A stretch of DNA of 5,269 nucleotides from an uncultured Clostridia bacterium. Its GTDB lineage: Bacteria; Bacillota; Clostridia; TANB77; CAG-508. The notes below the pieces were generated by a model. That model worked only from the letters and a program-made list of their open reading frames with translations. It was not told the DNA's origin and searched no databases. This document shows, piece by piece, positions 1 through 5,269 of this stretch. Position 1 is the stretch's first letter. Every line of letters begins with the position of its first letter. The stretch lies in NCBI GenBank assembly GCA_947628395.1, contig CANQZP010000082.1, positions 1 to 5,269 on the forward strand. The letters run 5' to 3'. A program made the position numbers and the translations under genes.

Positions 1-408
1 ACCAGTAAGCCCATTATTAGTAGAAGGCGCAATAACAAGAGGCCTACAATTTCTCAAATGCGACTTAGCAGCCATAACAGCCGGAGTATCTATTATATCA
101 TTTGCAAGTTTAGCCATAGTATTACCACTTGCAGGAGCAATAACCATAATATCAGTCATTCTTTTTGGACCAATTGGCTCAGCATCCTGAATCGTATGAA
201 TTATCTCTTTACCAGTTACACTCTCAATTTCATTTATAAAATCCTCTGCCTTACCAAACTTAGTATCCAAATTATATGCATTATAAGACATAATAGGAAC
301 AACTTCCGCTTCCCTTTTTATCAATTCTTTCATTTTAGGAATAACCTTTTTAAAAGTACAAAAAGAACCTGTAAGTACAAAACCTATTTTTATTCCCTTA
401 AGCTCCAA
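1..408 (-). CDS. dpaB: Dipicolinate synthase subunit B, N-terminal part (cut by window edge)
   Basis: DpaB (SpoVFB) works with DpaA to make dipicolinic acid from a lysine-pathway intermediate in the mother cell; dipicolinate is then loaded into the spore core. The frame stays open for 136 codons to the window edge. The family is usually about 195-200 residues, so about 60 C-terminal residues lie outside. Visible hallmarks are the flavoprotein-like nucleotide-fold start GFVLTGSFCTF (residues 9-19), SYNAYNLDTKFGKAEDF (41-57), DAEPIGPKRMTDIMVIAPAS (75-94) and GNTMAKLAND (95-104), in the order I know from SpoVFB. The start is TTG at 408-406. The only ATG nearby (minus strand, 414-412) is followed at once by a stop in another frame, and an in-frame TGA lies seven codons upstream of the TTG. 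A good GGGAGGG site lies about 10 bases upstream. dpaA, usually directly upstream, is absent; the neighbour is the divergent kduI. The family call is from remembered homologues. Confidence 0.88.
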   Translation of the reverse strand, partial: MELKGIKIGFVLTGSFCTFKKVIPKMKELIKREAEVVPIMSYNAYNLDTKFGKAEDFINEIESVTGKEIIHTIQDAEPIGPKRMTDIMVIAPASGNTMAKLANDIIDTPAVMAAKSHLRNCRPLVIAPSTNNGLTG

Positions 409-418
409 ATTACATATT

Positions 419-426
419 CCCTCCCT
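419..426 (-). promoter_or_regulatory. Ribosome binding site that decides the TTG start of dpaB
   Basis: On the minus strand this reads AGGGAGGG, about 10 bases before the TTG at 408. The frame contains no ATG or GTG between the upstream in-frame TGA and this TTG, so the site supports a non-ATG start. Confidence 0.7.
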
Positions 427-442
427 TCATTATGCTATATAA

Positions 443-451
443 TATAATATG
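443..451 (-). promoter_or_regulatory. Possible sigma-K-like -10 element for dpaB
   Basis: On the minus strand these bases read CATATTATA, an exact match to the CATANNNTA form of the mother-cell SigK -10 box. It would place the transcript start near 435 and leave a leader of about 28 bases holding the ribosome site. A well-placed AC at -35 is not evident: the nearest AC is 19 bases upstream of the -10. In such AT-rich DNA a chance match is easy. The reason to list it is that dpaB orthologues are mother-cell expressed during sporulation. Confidence 0.3.
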
Positions 452-491
452 AATATTATGTAACTTTTGAGTATTATATTTAGTAAAAAGA

Positions 492-576
492 TTTTTTAGA
501 CAGGGGGACGGAGTTATTTGTCTAAGATTTAAAAAAAATTATTAGACAAAAACTCCGTCCCCTCTGTCTGAAAAAA
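492..576. repeat. Paired inverted REP-like repeat (REPIN/MITE-like palindrome)
   Basis: Two 28-base arms, 498-525 and 542-569, are inverted copies of each other around a 16-base A-rich loop (526-541). Each arm starts AGACAG, has the core GGGGACGGAGTT, and ends TTGTCTAA. The arms differ by one extra A in the right arm (after AGACAG) and one extra A in the left arm (after GAGTT). Outside the arms, T6 (492-497) faces A6 (571-576), extending the stem after a one-base bulge. Each arm also has its own AGACA...TGTCT ends, so the structure is a palindrome of palindromes. The GC-rich core stands out sharply from the AT-rich surroundings. It lies between divergent genes, upstream of both, so an ordinary terminator role does not fit. 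From memory, GGGGACGG-core repeats occur in dispersed copies in Clostridia and other bacteria near Y1/RAYT transposases; no transposase is in this window. Confidence 0.8.
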
Positions 577-593
577 CTCAATTTATTTTTTTA

Positions 594-622
594 TTGTCTA
601 TTTTTTTATTCTATGATACAAT
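594..622 (+). promoter_or_regulatory. Probable extended -10 promoter of kduI-kduD
   Basis: A -35-like TTGTCT (594-599) is followed by 17 bases and then TACAAT (617-622), one mismatch from TATAAT. TGA sits directly before the -10 (614-616), giving an extended TGn element that can make up for the weak -35. Transcription would start near 629, leaving a short leader with AGGAGG at 635-640. I see no convincing operator palindrome overlapping it. The REP-like palindrome ends about 18 bases upstream of the -35. Confidence 0.5.
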
Positions 623-649
623 TAAAAAAAATTTAGGAGGTAAATATTA

Positions 650-1480
650 ATGGAAATAAGATATTCATGGAATCCTGAAGATGTTAAAAAATATACAACT
701 GAGGAATTAAGAAAACATTTTTTAATACAAAACTTATTTCAAAAAGATGAAATCAACATGTGCTATAGTCATGTTGACAGAATAATAATAGGAAGCGCAA
801 TGCCTTATGAAAAAGAAATAAGTATATCTGCTACTAAAGAATTAGGAACAGAATACTTTTTAGAAAGACGTGAAATGGGAGTTATAAATATTGGAGGTCC
901 TGGTACAATTACATTAGATGGAATAACTTACAAAATGGAATCAAGAGATGGAATATATATTGGTATGGGAACTAAAGATATAAAATTTAAAAGTGATAAT
1001 AAAGATAATCCAGCTAAATTCTATTTTAATAGTGCACCTGCACACAAGACTTATGAAACCGTAAAAATAAATATAAAAGATGCCAATCCTCTACCTCAAG
1101 GAAATGACAATGATTGTAATAAAAGAGTAATTTATCAATATATTCATCCAAATGTTTGTAAAAGTTGTCAATTATTAATGGGACTTACTGTTTTAGAACC
1201 AGGAAATGTTTGGAATACTATGCCTTGTCATACACATGATAGAAGAATGGAAGTCTATTTTTATTTTGATTTAGATGATAATTCAAAAGTATTTCATTTT
1301 ATGGGAGAAGCGGATGAAACAAGACATATAATAGTCGGAAATGAAGAAATGGTTATCTCCCCTAGTTGGTCAATTCATTCTGGTTGTGGTACAAAAAATT
1401 ATTCATTTATTTGGGGTATGGTTGGTGAAAATCAAACATTTTCTGATATGGATATGATTGATATGAAAGATTTAAAATAA
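650..1480 (+). CDS. kduI: 5-dehydro-4-deoxy-D-glucuronate isomerase (KduI)
   Basis: KduI (EC 5.3.1.17) is a cytosolic, zinc-dependent cupin that isomerises 5-keto-4-deoxyuronate, released from unsaturated pectin or other uronide oligomers, to 2,5-diketo-3-deoxygluconate. The 276-residue product matches the family length (278 in E. coli). The metal ligands are visible as H194 and H196 in MPCHTHDRRMEVYFYF, E201 in the same block, and H243 in SPSWSIHSGCGT. These equal E. coli H196, H198, E203 and H245 with a constant offset of two. Other family blocks are RREMGVINIGGPG (73-85) and YQYIHPNVCKSCQLLMGLT (162-180). The ATG at 650 has a perfect AGGAGG nine bases upstream. The stop lies 12 bases before the preferred kduD start, so the two genes are co-transcribed and act on consecutive substrates. 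Nothing looks damaged. Confidence 0.96.
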   Translation: MEIRYSWNPEDVKKYTTEELRKHFLIQNLFQKDEINMCYSHVDRIIIGSAMPYEKEISISATKELGTEYFLERREMGVINIGGPGTITLDGITYKMESRDGIYIGMGTKDIKFKSDNKDNPAKFYFNSAPAHKTYETVKINIKDANPLPQGNDNDCNKRVIYQYIHPNVCKSCQLLMGLTVLEPGNVWNTMPCHTHDRRMEVYFYFDLDDNSKVFHFMGEADETRHIIVGNEEMVISPSWSIHSGCGTKNYSFIWGMVGENQTFSDMDMIDMKDLK

Positions 1481-1484
1481 GGAG
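1479..1484 (+). promoter_or_regulatory. Ribosome binding site that decides the kduD start
   Basis: AAGGAG overlaps the last two bases of the kduI stop codon and lies eight bases before the ATG at 1493. A GTG at 1484 is in frame, but it sits inside this site and would have none of its own, so the ATG is preferred. The overlap with the kduI stop suggests translational coupling. Confidence 0.75.
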
Positions 1485-1492
1485 TGTTAAAT

Positions 1493-2251
1493 ATGTTAGA
1501 TTTATTTAATTTAGATGGAAAAGTTGCTATAGTAACAGGAGCAAGTCGTGGACTTGGTCAGCAAATGTGTGCTGCTCTTGCCTCTGCTGGTGCAAACATA
1601 GTAGGTGTTAGCCAAGGCTCTATGAGTGAAACACAAAAATTGGTAGAAAAGGAAAATAAAAAATTTATAGAAGTAAAAGCTGACTTAACATCTGTAGAAA
1701 AAATTGATGAAATAATAAATACAGCTATTACTAATTTTGGTTCTATTGATATATTAGTAAATAATGCTGGAATGATAAGACGCGAAGACGCAATTAATTA
1801 TTCTGAGAAAGATTGGGATGATACAATAAATCTAAATTTAAGAACATTGTTTTTCTTATCTCAAGCAGTTTCTAAACAATTTATCAAACAAAATTCTGGC
1901 GGAAAAATTATAAATATAGCATCAATGCTTTCTTTCCAAGGTGGAATTAGAGTTCCTGCTTATACTGCTAGTAAAAGTGCAGTAATGGGACTTACTAAAG
2001 CTTTGGCAAATGAACTTGCAAAATATAATATAAATGTAAATGCAATTGCTCCCGGATATATGGCTACAGACAATACAGCTCAATTAAGAGATGATGAAAA
2101 AAGAAGCAAAGAAATTTTAGATAGAATACCTGCTGGTCGTTGGGGAACACCAAATGATTTATCAGGAAGCGTAATATTCTTATCCTCAAAAGCATCAGAC
2201 TACGTAAATGGTCATACATTAGCAGTAGATGGTGGATGGCTTGCTAGATAA
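1493..2251 (+). CDS. kduD: 2-dehydro-3-deoxy-D-gluconate 5-dehydrogenase (KduD), SDR family
   Basis: KduD (EC 1.1.1.127) is a cytosolic short-chain dehydrogenase/reductase. In the catabolic direction it reduces 2,5-diketo-3-deoxygluconate, the KduI product, to 2-keto-3-deoxygluconate with NADH. From the ATG at 1493 the protein has 252 residues, close to the 253 of E. coli KduD. Classical SDR features are in order: cofactor loop TGASRGLG (15-22), NNAG (90-93), tetrad Asn at 115, Ser144 in NIASM, Y157 and K161 in YTASK, and PG (187-188). The C-terminal GHTLAVDGGWLAR is typical of KduD and close relatives. SDR sequence alone often leaves the substrate open; adjacency to kduI makes the KduD call strong. 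The stop overlaps the first base of the terminator hairpin. kdgK and kdgA, the usual next steps, are not in this transcript. Confidence 0.92.
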   Translation: MLDLFNLDGKVAIVTGASRGLGQQMCAALASAGANIVGVSQGSMSETQKLVEKENKKFIEVKADLTSVEKIDEIINTAITNFGSIDILVNNAGMIRREDAINYSEKDWDDTINLNLRTLFFLSQAVSKQFIKQNSGGKIINIASMLSFQGGIRVPAYTASKSAVMGLTKALANELAKYNINVNAIAPGYMATDNTAQLRDDEKRSKEILDRIPAGRWGTPNDLSGSVIFLSSKASDYVNGHTLAVDGGWLAR

Positions 2252-2293
2252 AAATATAGAGAGTATATAACTTTATATACTCTCTATATTTTT
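2251..2293. terminator. Perfect 19-bp bidirectional terminator between kduD and the protease gene
   Basis: The arms 2251-2269 and 2274-2292 are exact reverse complements with a four-base ACTT loop (2270-2273). The stem begins with AAAA and ends with a T run, so each strand gives a hairpin followed by U residues. It shares its first base with the kduD TAA and ends one base short of the converging gene's TAG (2296-2294). The stem has only five G-C pairs, but its length and symmetry fit a shared intrinsic terminator. Confidence 0.88.
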
Positions 2294-4873
2294 CTATATT
2301 TCATTTTCTTCTTCATTATTTTTTTCATTATTTTCGTATTTTCCCATTTTTTTAGATAATTCACCCAAACTCAAATTTAATTTTTTAGCCATCATTCGAT
2401 TTAACTCATCATATGCTCCATTTGTCATTTCACTAAGTTCTTCTTTATCTGCAAATTTACTAGGATTATAATATTTAATTATACAAGCTGGTATTGTTGT
2501 TCCCCATTCTTTTAGAGCATCTTCTGGAGACATTTTTTTCAATTCTTCTATTTTTGCATTTACATAATCTTCTGATAAATAAGATAAATATTGTTGAGAT
2601 TGATATTGACATTCTACCTCTTTTATAGCATTTTCTTTATCTTCTTCAGATAATTCATTTATTTCCAACACCTTAGAAATTGTTTCTATAGCTTCATTAT
2701 GCATATATTCTTTATTAATCTTTATATCTGAATCATACCTTTTTAAATAATCATTAATTTTTCTTCTACGTCTTAATTCTTCTGAATTCATACCATGACC
2801 ATTTAATCCATTTGTTCTTATAGAATCTAATTTCAAATCTTGTTCTTTTAAGTATTCTTGAAATTGATTTTCATAATACAATTTTTGAAGACCAATCACA
2901 GTACTAAACTGATATAAGGTACATATATCTGCATATATATTATCTACATTATCTTTTCCATAAATATCTTCTTTTTTTCTTAACTCATCATATAATGTAG
3001 TTTCTGAATTTGCAATTCGTTTAATTGCATCTTCACCAATTAAATCACTTAATATAGTAACAACATTTGTTGCAATTTCGTATGTTCCTGATCTCATTTT
3101 TTCATTTCCTTCATGTTTATCATTTATCACCGATGCATTATATTCAGCATATCCTTCTTTTATGAACAGACTTTCTATACCATTGTCAAAAAATATATCA
3201 GTACCTTCTTCCTTATCTAACATTTTTTGAGATCCATGAGTAGCTTCATGAACAACAAGCATAAGATCATCATACACAAAATCTTCCCATTTTAAATCTT
3301 TATTTGCTCTATCATTATAATTTTCCCATTTAAAAGCATGTGGAGATTCCATTGCTCTATCTATAGCAGTTTTATTACTCACACACATAGTTATACGTCC
3401 AGTATTATCACTACGAACAAAGGCCATTACACCTTTATTGGTCTTAAGGTATTCCTGTAATTCTGCTCTACGTCCATCACTATAATCTCTTATCATATCT
3501 ATAAAATATGCTTCTCCTGGAGTAATAACACTTAAATTTTCTAGATATTCTATACGCTCTTTTTGTATATCAGTTTCAGAAAAATTAAACTTATCCAAAT
3601 TTCCTTTTACATTTTCTTCATTAGGAAAACCTTTTTCTATTATATTAAGAAGTATTATATTTTCTTTTTTATCTACATCACTTATATTAGGATCATTTAT
3701 TTTTTCAACCAAAGATTTATAAATTGGTAAATTTCTTAATTCTTCTATAGTCCCGGTAAAATTTTGCTTTATTTCTTTTTCTGCATTAACAGCTTTAACA
3801 CTATCTGACCACTCAAGAAATTCTTCAAAAAATTCATCTTTAGAATCTTGATCCACTTTATAGCAATCAAAAGATTGTAAATTATTATCAAAAAAAACAA
3901 AACCTTCATATTTTTCTATTAAATATGGCTTTTTTTCAAATTTATTATAAAAATCATTAACTTTTTCATATAATCCCATCCTTTTTGCTCTTTCAGGATT
4001 TTCTTTTAAAGCCCTTATGGAATTATATTTAGTTTGATCTGCAACAAAAATATCGTGTATAAGATTTAATTGATTTATTTTATCAGTATCTTCTGGTAGT
4101 ATAGAATTATATGTTGTTTCAAAATCATATAAATCCATCTTTATATTGTATTTTTCAATAAATTCAAATACTTCTTCTGGTGATTTAAAAGCTTGTTTCG
4201 TATTGGTTTCATCATACCTAGATATATTTTTTAAAAATTCTGCTCTTTCGCCAAAATCTGTAATATTTTCTTTTAAAGTATCTATAATATTATCATTTTT
4301 ACTTGAATAAATTATTTTTAATAATGAATTAAAATCATTTTCATTTACTAAATTTGATATTTTATTATCTGGTAATCTAACATCGCTCTTTTCTTTAATT
4401 TTTTGTACTATTTGCTCATTTTGAAGGTATTTATTAAATTCATCAGGACATCTCCACTTTGAATTAGAAATAACTAAAATATCTTTAAGGGCTTCCATAC
4501 ATTCTTGTGGAGTTGCATAGTCTCCTACGACAATTCCATTATTATAATCATTTTTTATAAGTTCTTCAACATCTCTTAATATTTCATTCATACCTAATAA
4601 ATTTGCAGAAATTTCCTCTGATTCTTTATATCCAATTCCATCTTCTGAATTATATTTTTCTAATACATTATTTATTAATATTGCTCTATCTGAATATTTA
4701 TTAAAATCCTTTTTTTCTACAATATTATTTGCATTTGTTTCAATTGGTATTTCCGCTTTTACTTCAGCTGGAGGTAAAGCACTAGTTGTTGTTGAAATAA
4801 CTCCAATTGCAAATAAAAACTTCTTTAATCCTAATTTTATTTTATTAAATATTCCCTTCTCTTTTTTAGCCAT
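2294..4873 (-). CDS. Putative secreted zinc metallopeptidase (gluzincin, HExxH...E), family not recognised
   Basis: I recognise the catalytic type, not the family. The 859-residue product starts with a Lys-rich stretch (residues 2-18), then a hydrophobic segment FLFAIGVIS (19-27) and a VKA-E site near residue 40, as in a Gram-positive Sec signal peptide. There is no lipobox, sortase motif or C-terminal anchor, so release outside the cell is inferred. Residues ~50-450 look helical and charged, with no domain I can name. The peptidase core is near 480-620: LMLVVHEATHGSQ gives H542, E543 and H546, and IKEGYAEY gives E573 as likely third zinc ligand, 27 residues after H546. This resembles the WLxEGxAEY pattern of peptidase-MA-like gluzincins. 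Lethal factor also has an ExxAE motif, but its Tyr seven residues earlier is Ile here. Residues ~620-835 are helical and charged, with an Asn/Glu-rich tail. ATG 4873 has GGAGAGG eight bases upstream. The gene has its own promoter and faces kduD. Substrate is unknown; a non-peptidase role is possible. Confidence 0.85.
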   Translation of the reverse strand: MAKKEKGIFNKIKLGLKKFLFAIGVISTTTSALPPAEVKAEIPIETNANNIVEKKDFNKYSDRAILINNVLEKYNSEDGIGYKESEEISANLLGMNEILRDVEELIKNDYNNGIVVGDYATPQECMEALKDILVISNSKWRCPDEFNKYLQNEQIVQKIKEKSDVRLPDNKISNLVNENDFNSLLKIIYSSKNDNIIDTLKENITDFGERAEFLKNISRYDETNTKQAFKSPEEVFEFIEKYNIKMDLYDFETTYNSILPEDTDKINQLNLIHDIFVADQTKYNSIRALKENPERAKRMGLYEKVNDFYNKFEKKPYLIEKYEGFVFFDNNLQSFDCYKVDQDSKDEFFEEFLEWSDSVKAVNAEKEIKQNFTGTIEELRNLPIYKSLVEKINDPNISDVDKKENIILLNIIEKGFPNEENVKGNLDKFNFSETDIQKERIEYLENLSVITPGEAYFIDMIRDYSDGRRAELQEYLKTNKGVMAFVRSDNTGRITMCVSNKTAIDRAMESPHAFKWENYNDRANKDLKWEDFVYDDLMLVVHEATHGSQKMLDKEEGTDIFFDNGIESLFIKEGYAEYNASVINDKHEGNEKMRSGTYEIATNVVTILSDLIGEDAIKRIANSETTLYDELRKKEDIYGKDNVDNIYADICTLYQFSTVIGLQKLYYENQFQEYLKEQDLKLDSIRTNGLNGHGMNSEELRRRRKINDYLKRYDSDIKINKEYMHNEAIETISKVLEINELSEEDKENAIKEVECQYQSQQYLSYLSEDYVNAKIEELKKMSPEDALKEWGTTIPACIIKYYNPSKFADKEELSEMTNGAYDELNRMMAKKLNLSLGELSKKMGKYENNEKNNEEENEI

Positions 4874-4881
4874 AAAAAATA

Positions 4882-4888
4882 CCTCTCC
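4882..4888 (-). promoter_or_regulatory. Ribosome binding site of the metallopeptidase gene
   Basis: On the minus strand these bases read GGAGAGG, followed by T and then seven more bases before the ATG at 4873. Spacing and sequence support this start, and the Lys-rich signal-peptide N terminus that follows agrees. Confidence 0.75.
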
Positions 4889-4908
4889 AATCTAATAATT
4901 CTATTATA

Positions 4909-4937
4909 ATATTACTTTTTACTTCATATTTTGTCAA
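4909..4937 (-). promoter_or_regulatory. SigA-type promoter of the metallopeptidase gene
   Basis: On the minus strand a perfect -35 TTGACA (4937-4932) is followed by exactly 17 bases and then TAATAT (4914-4909), a 4/6 match to TATAAT. A perfect TATAAT lies six bases further on, but its spacing would be 23. The start would be near 4902, giving a leader of about 28 bases. The promoter begins just past the U-run of the upstream leftward terminator, so the protease is its own transcription unit. Confidence 0.65.
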
Positions 4938-4940
4938 TTT
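4928..4940. repeat. 13-base direct repeat containing TTGACA, copy 1
   Basis: The plus-strand bases ATTTTGTCAATTT occur here and again at 5257-5269, same orientation. This copy carries the -35 of the metallopeptidase promoter on the minus strand. The identity is short and AT-rich, so chance is possible. Confidence 0.4.
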
Positions 4941-4945
4941 ATGAT

Positions 4946-4995
4946 AAAAATAAAAAAACATCAGATACGATAAATTTAAAGCATCTAACGTTTTT
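4946..4995 (-). terminator. Intrinsic terminator for a leftward transcript from the right edge
   Basis: The arms 4981-4995 and 4954-4968 enclose a 12-base loop (4969-4980). As DNA they pair at 12 of 15 positions. In a minus-strand RNA all three mismatches become G-U or U-G pairs, giving a continuous 15-bp stem followed by a U-rich tail interrupted by one A. In a plus-strand RNA the same positions would be A-C mismatches. The strand is therefore readable from the structure. It lies 55 bases past the stop of the hydrophobic frame at 5050-5208. Confidence 0.65.
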
Positions 4996-5049
4996 ATCAT
5001 TTTTATTATATTTTCTTTTCAAAATCATAACAAATAATTTTATTAAATT

Positions 5050-5251
5050 TTAGTATATCCACGAATCAAACCATTTTGTTTGATCTATATATTTTTGACT
5101 TACTTTCATACCTGAATAAACAGGATAAAAATATATAAAACCTAATAAGAATAATATTAAAGAAAAAACCGTAAAGAATTTTTTATTAAACTTCTCCGTA
5201 GTTTGACATTAACTTAATAAAAATATCGTCTGTAAGTCTTGAAATATAGGC
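5050..5251 (-). pseudogene. Possible frameshifted remnant of a small single-pass membrane protein
   Basis: No intact start codon serves this region, yet two adjacent minus-strand frames look coding. Frame one (5251-5186) gives 21 residues, ISRLTDDIFIKLMSNYGEV then stop, and is preceded in frame by TAA at 5254-5252. The next frame, open from 5208 to the TAA at 5052-5050, gives 52 codons. Its Lys/Phe-rich start leads into a hydrophobic helix FFTVFSLILFLLGFIYFY and then a polar tail GMKVSQKYIDQTKWFDSWIY. Joining the frames near the GGAGAAG at 5197-5191 would give one sensible small membrane protein, as after a single-base change. The ATG at 5209-5207 has no ribosome site. A leftward terminator follows the stop, which supports past or present transcription. 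It could instead be the end of an upstream gene followed by a small gene with an unusual start. The product is not recognised. Confidence 0.4.
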
Positions 5252-5256
5252 TTAAA

Positions 5257-5269
5257 ATTTTGTCAATTT
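5257..5269. repeat. 13-base direct repeat containing TTGACA, copy 2 (window edge)
   Basis: Same 13 bases as at 4928-4940, cut by the window end so its full length is unknown. On the minus strand it offers TTGACA (5266-5261), but at 17 bases downstream the sequence TTCAAG is a poor -10, so I do not call a promoter here. Confidence 0.4.

Noticed and set aside
58..447. Plus-strand open frame of 129 codons
   Set aside because: It lies antisense to dpaB, its translation is rich in Ser, Asn, Ile, Tyr and Cys with no family features, and it has no convincing ribosome site. The minus strand gives clear dipicolinate synthase B motifs.
492..576. The GC-rich palindrome as an ordinary terminator
   Set aside because: It lies upstream of two divergent genes with no gene ending next to it, and its arms have their own internal inverted ends, which terminators do not need.
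577..649. A KdgR-type operator or riboswitch before kduI
   Set aside because: The leader is too short and AT-rich. I see no extended palindrome or conserved aptamer elements beyond the promoter and ribosome site.
1484..1492. GTG at 1484 as the kduD start
   Set aside because: The GTG overlaps the AAGGAG that serves the ATG at 1493, and the ATG gives the normal KduD length.
3155..3250. Relationship of the HEATH protein to clostridial neurotoxins or anthrax lethal factor
   Set aside because: Only the generic HExxH and downstream Glu pattern is shared. Clostridial neurotoxins have a different motif context, and the Tyr seven residues before the third ligand in lethal-factor-like proteins is Ile here.
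5238..5266. A promoter at the right edge from the second TTGACA
   Set aside because: At 17 bases the -10 position reads TTCAAG, and the nearest TATATT is only 12 bases away, too close for a standard promoter.
1..5269. tRNA, rRNA, CRISPR array or insertion-sequence transposase
   Set aside because: No cloverleaf-like GC-rich segment, no regularly spaced direct repeats and no transposase-like frame was found on either strand.

Overview
The window is very AT-rich, roughly a quarter G+C by eye. It uses AT-ending codons, strong AGGAGG-type ribosome sites and a TTG start. It carries part of a dipicolinate synthase gene, which belongs to endospore formation. Together these point to a low-GC, spore-forming Firmicute of the Clostridia type. 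The species cannot be named from this sequence.

Layout, left to right. The left edge, on the minus strand, holds the first 136 codons of dpaB (spoVFB), the flavoprotein-like subunit of dipicolinate synthase, cut by the window end. A 241-bp divergent intergenic region follows. It holds a tentative sporulation-type promoter for dpaB, a striking imperfect palindrome made of two inverted GGGGACGGAGTT-core units (a REPIN/MITE-like element), and an extended -10 promoter reading right. Next is a two-gene plus-strand operon, kduI-kduD. It encodes the isomerase and the NAD-dependent dehydrogenase/reductase that turn 5-keto-4-deoxyuronate, released from pectin or other unsaturated uronides, into 2-keto-3-deoxygluconate. 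The operon ends at a perfect 19-bp hairpin that also serves the converging gene on its right.

About half of the window (2294-4873, minus strand) is one 859-codon gene. It encodes a probably secreted, mostly helical zinc metallopeptidase with HEATH and a downstream EGYAEY motif. I do not recognise its family. It has its own well-formed promoter (TTGACA, 17 bp, TAATAT) and ribosome site. To its right, the last ~330 bases hold a hairpin whose three mismatches all become G-U pairs only in a minus-strand transcript, so it is probably the terminator of a leftward gene. That gene is a short hydrophobic reading frame that looks frameshifted or decayed.

The genes do not form one pathway. The window looks like three independent transcription units (spore dipicolinate, uronate catabolism, an exported protease) separated by compact terminators and one repeat element. 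The least described items are the exported protease and the paired repeat.
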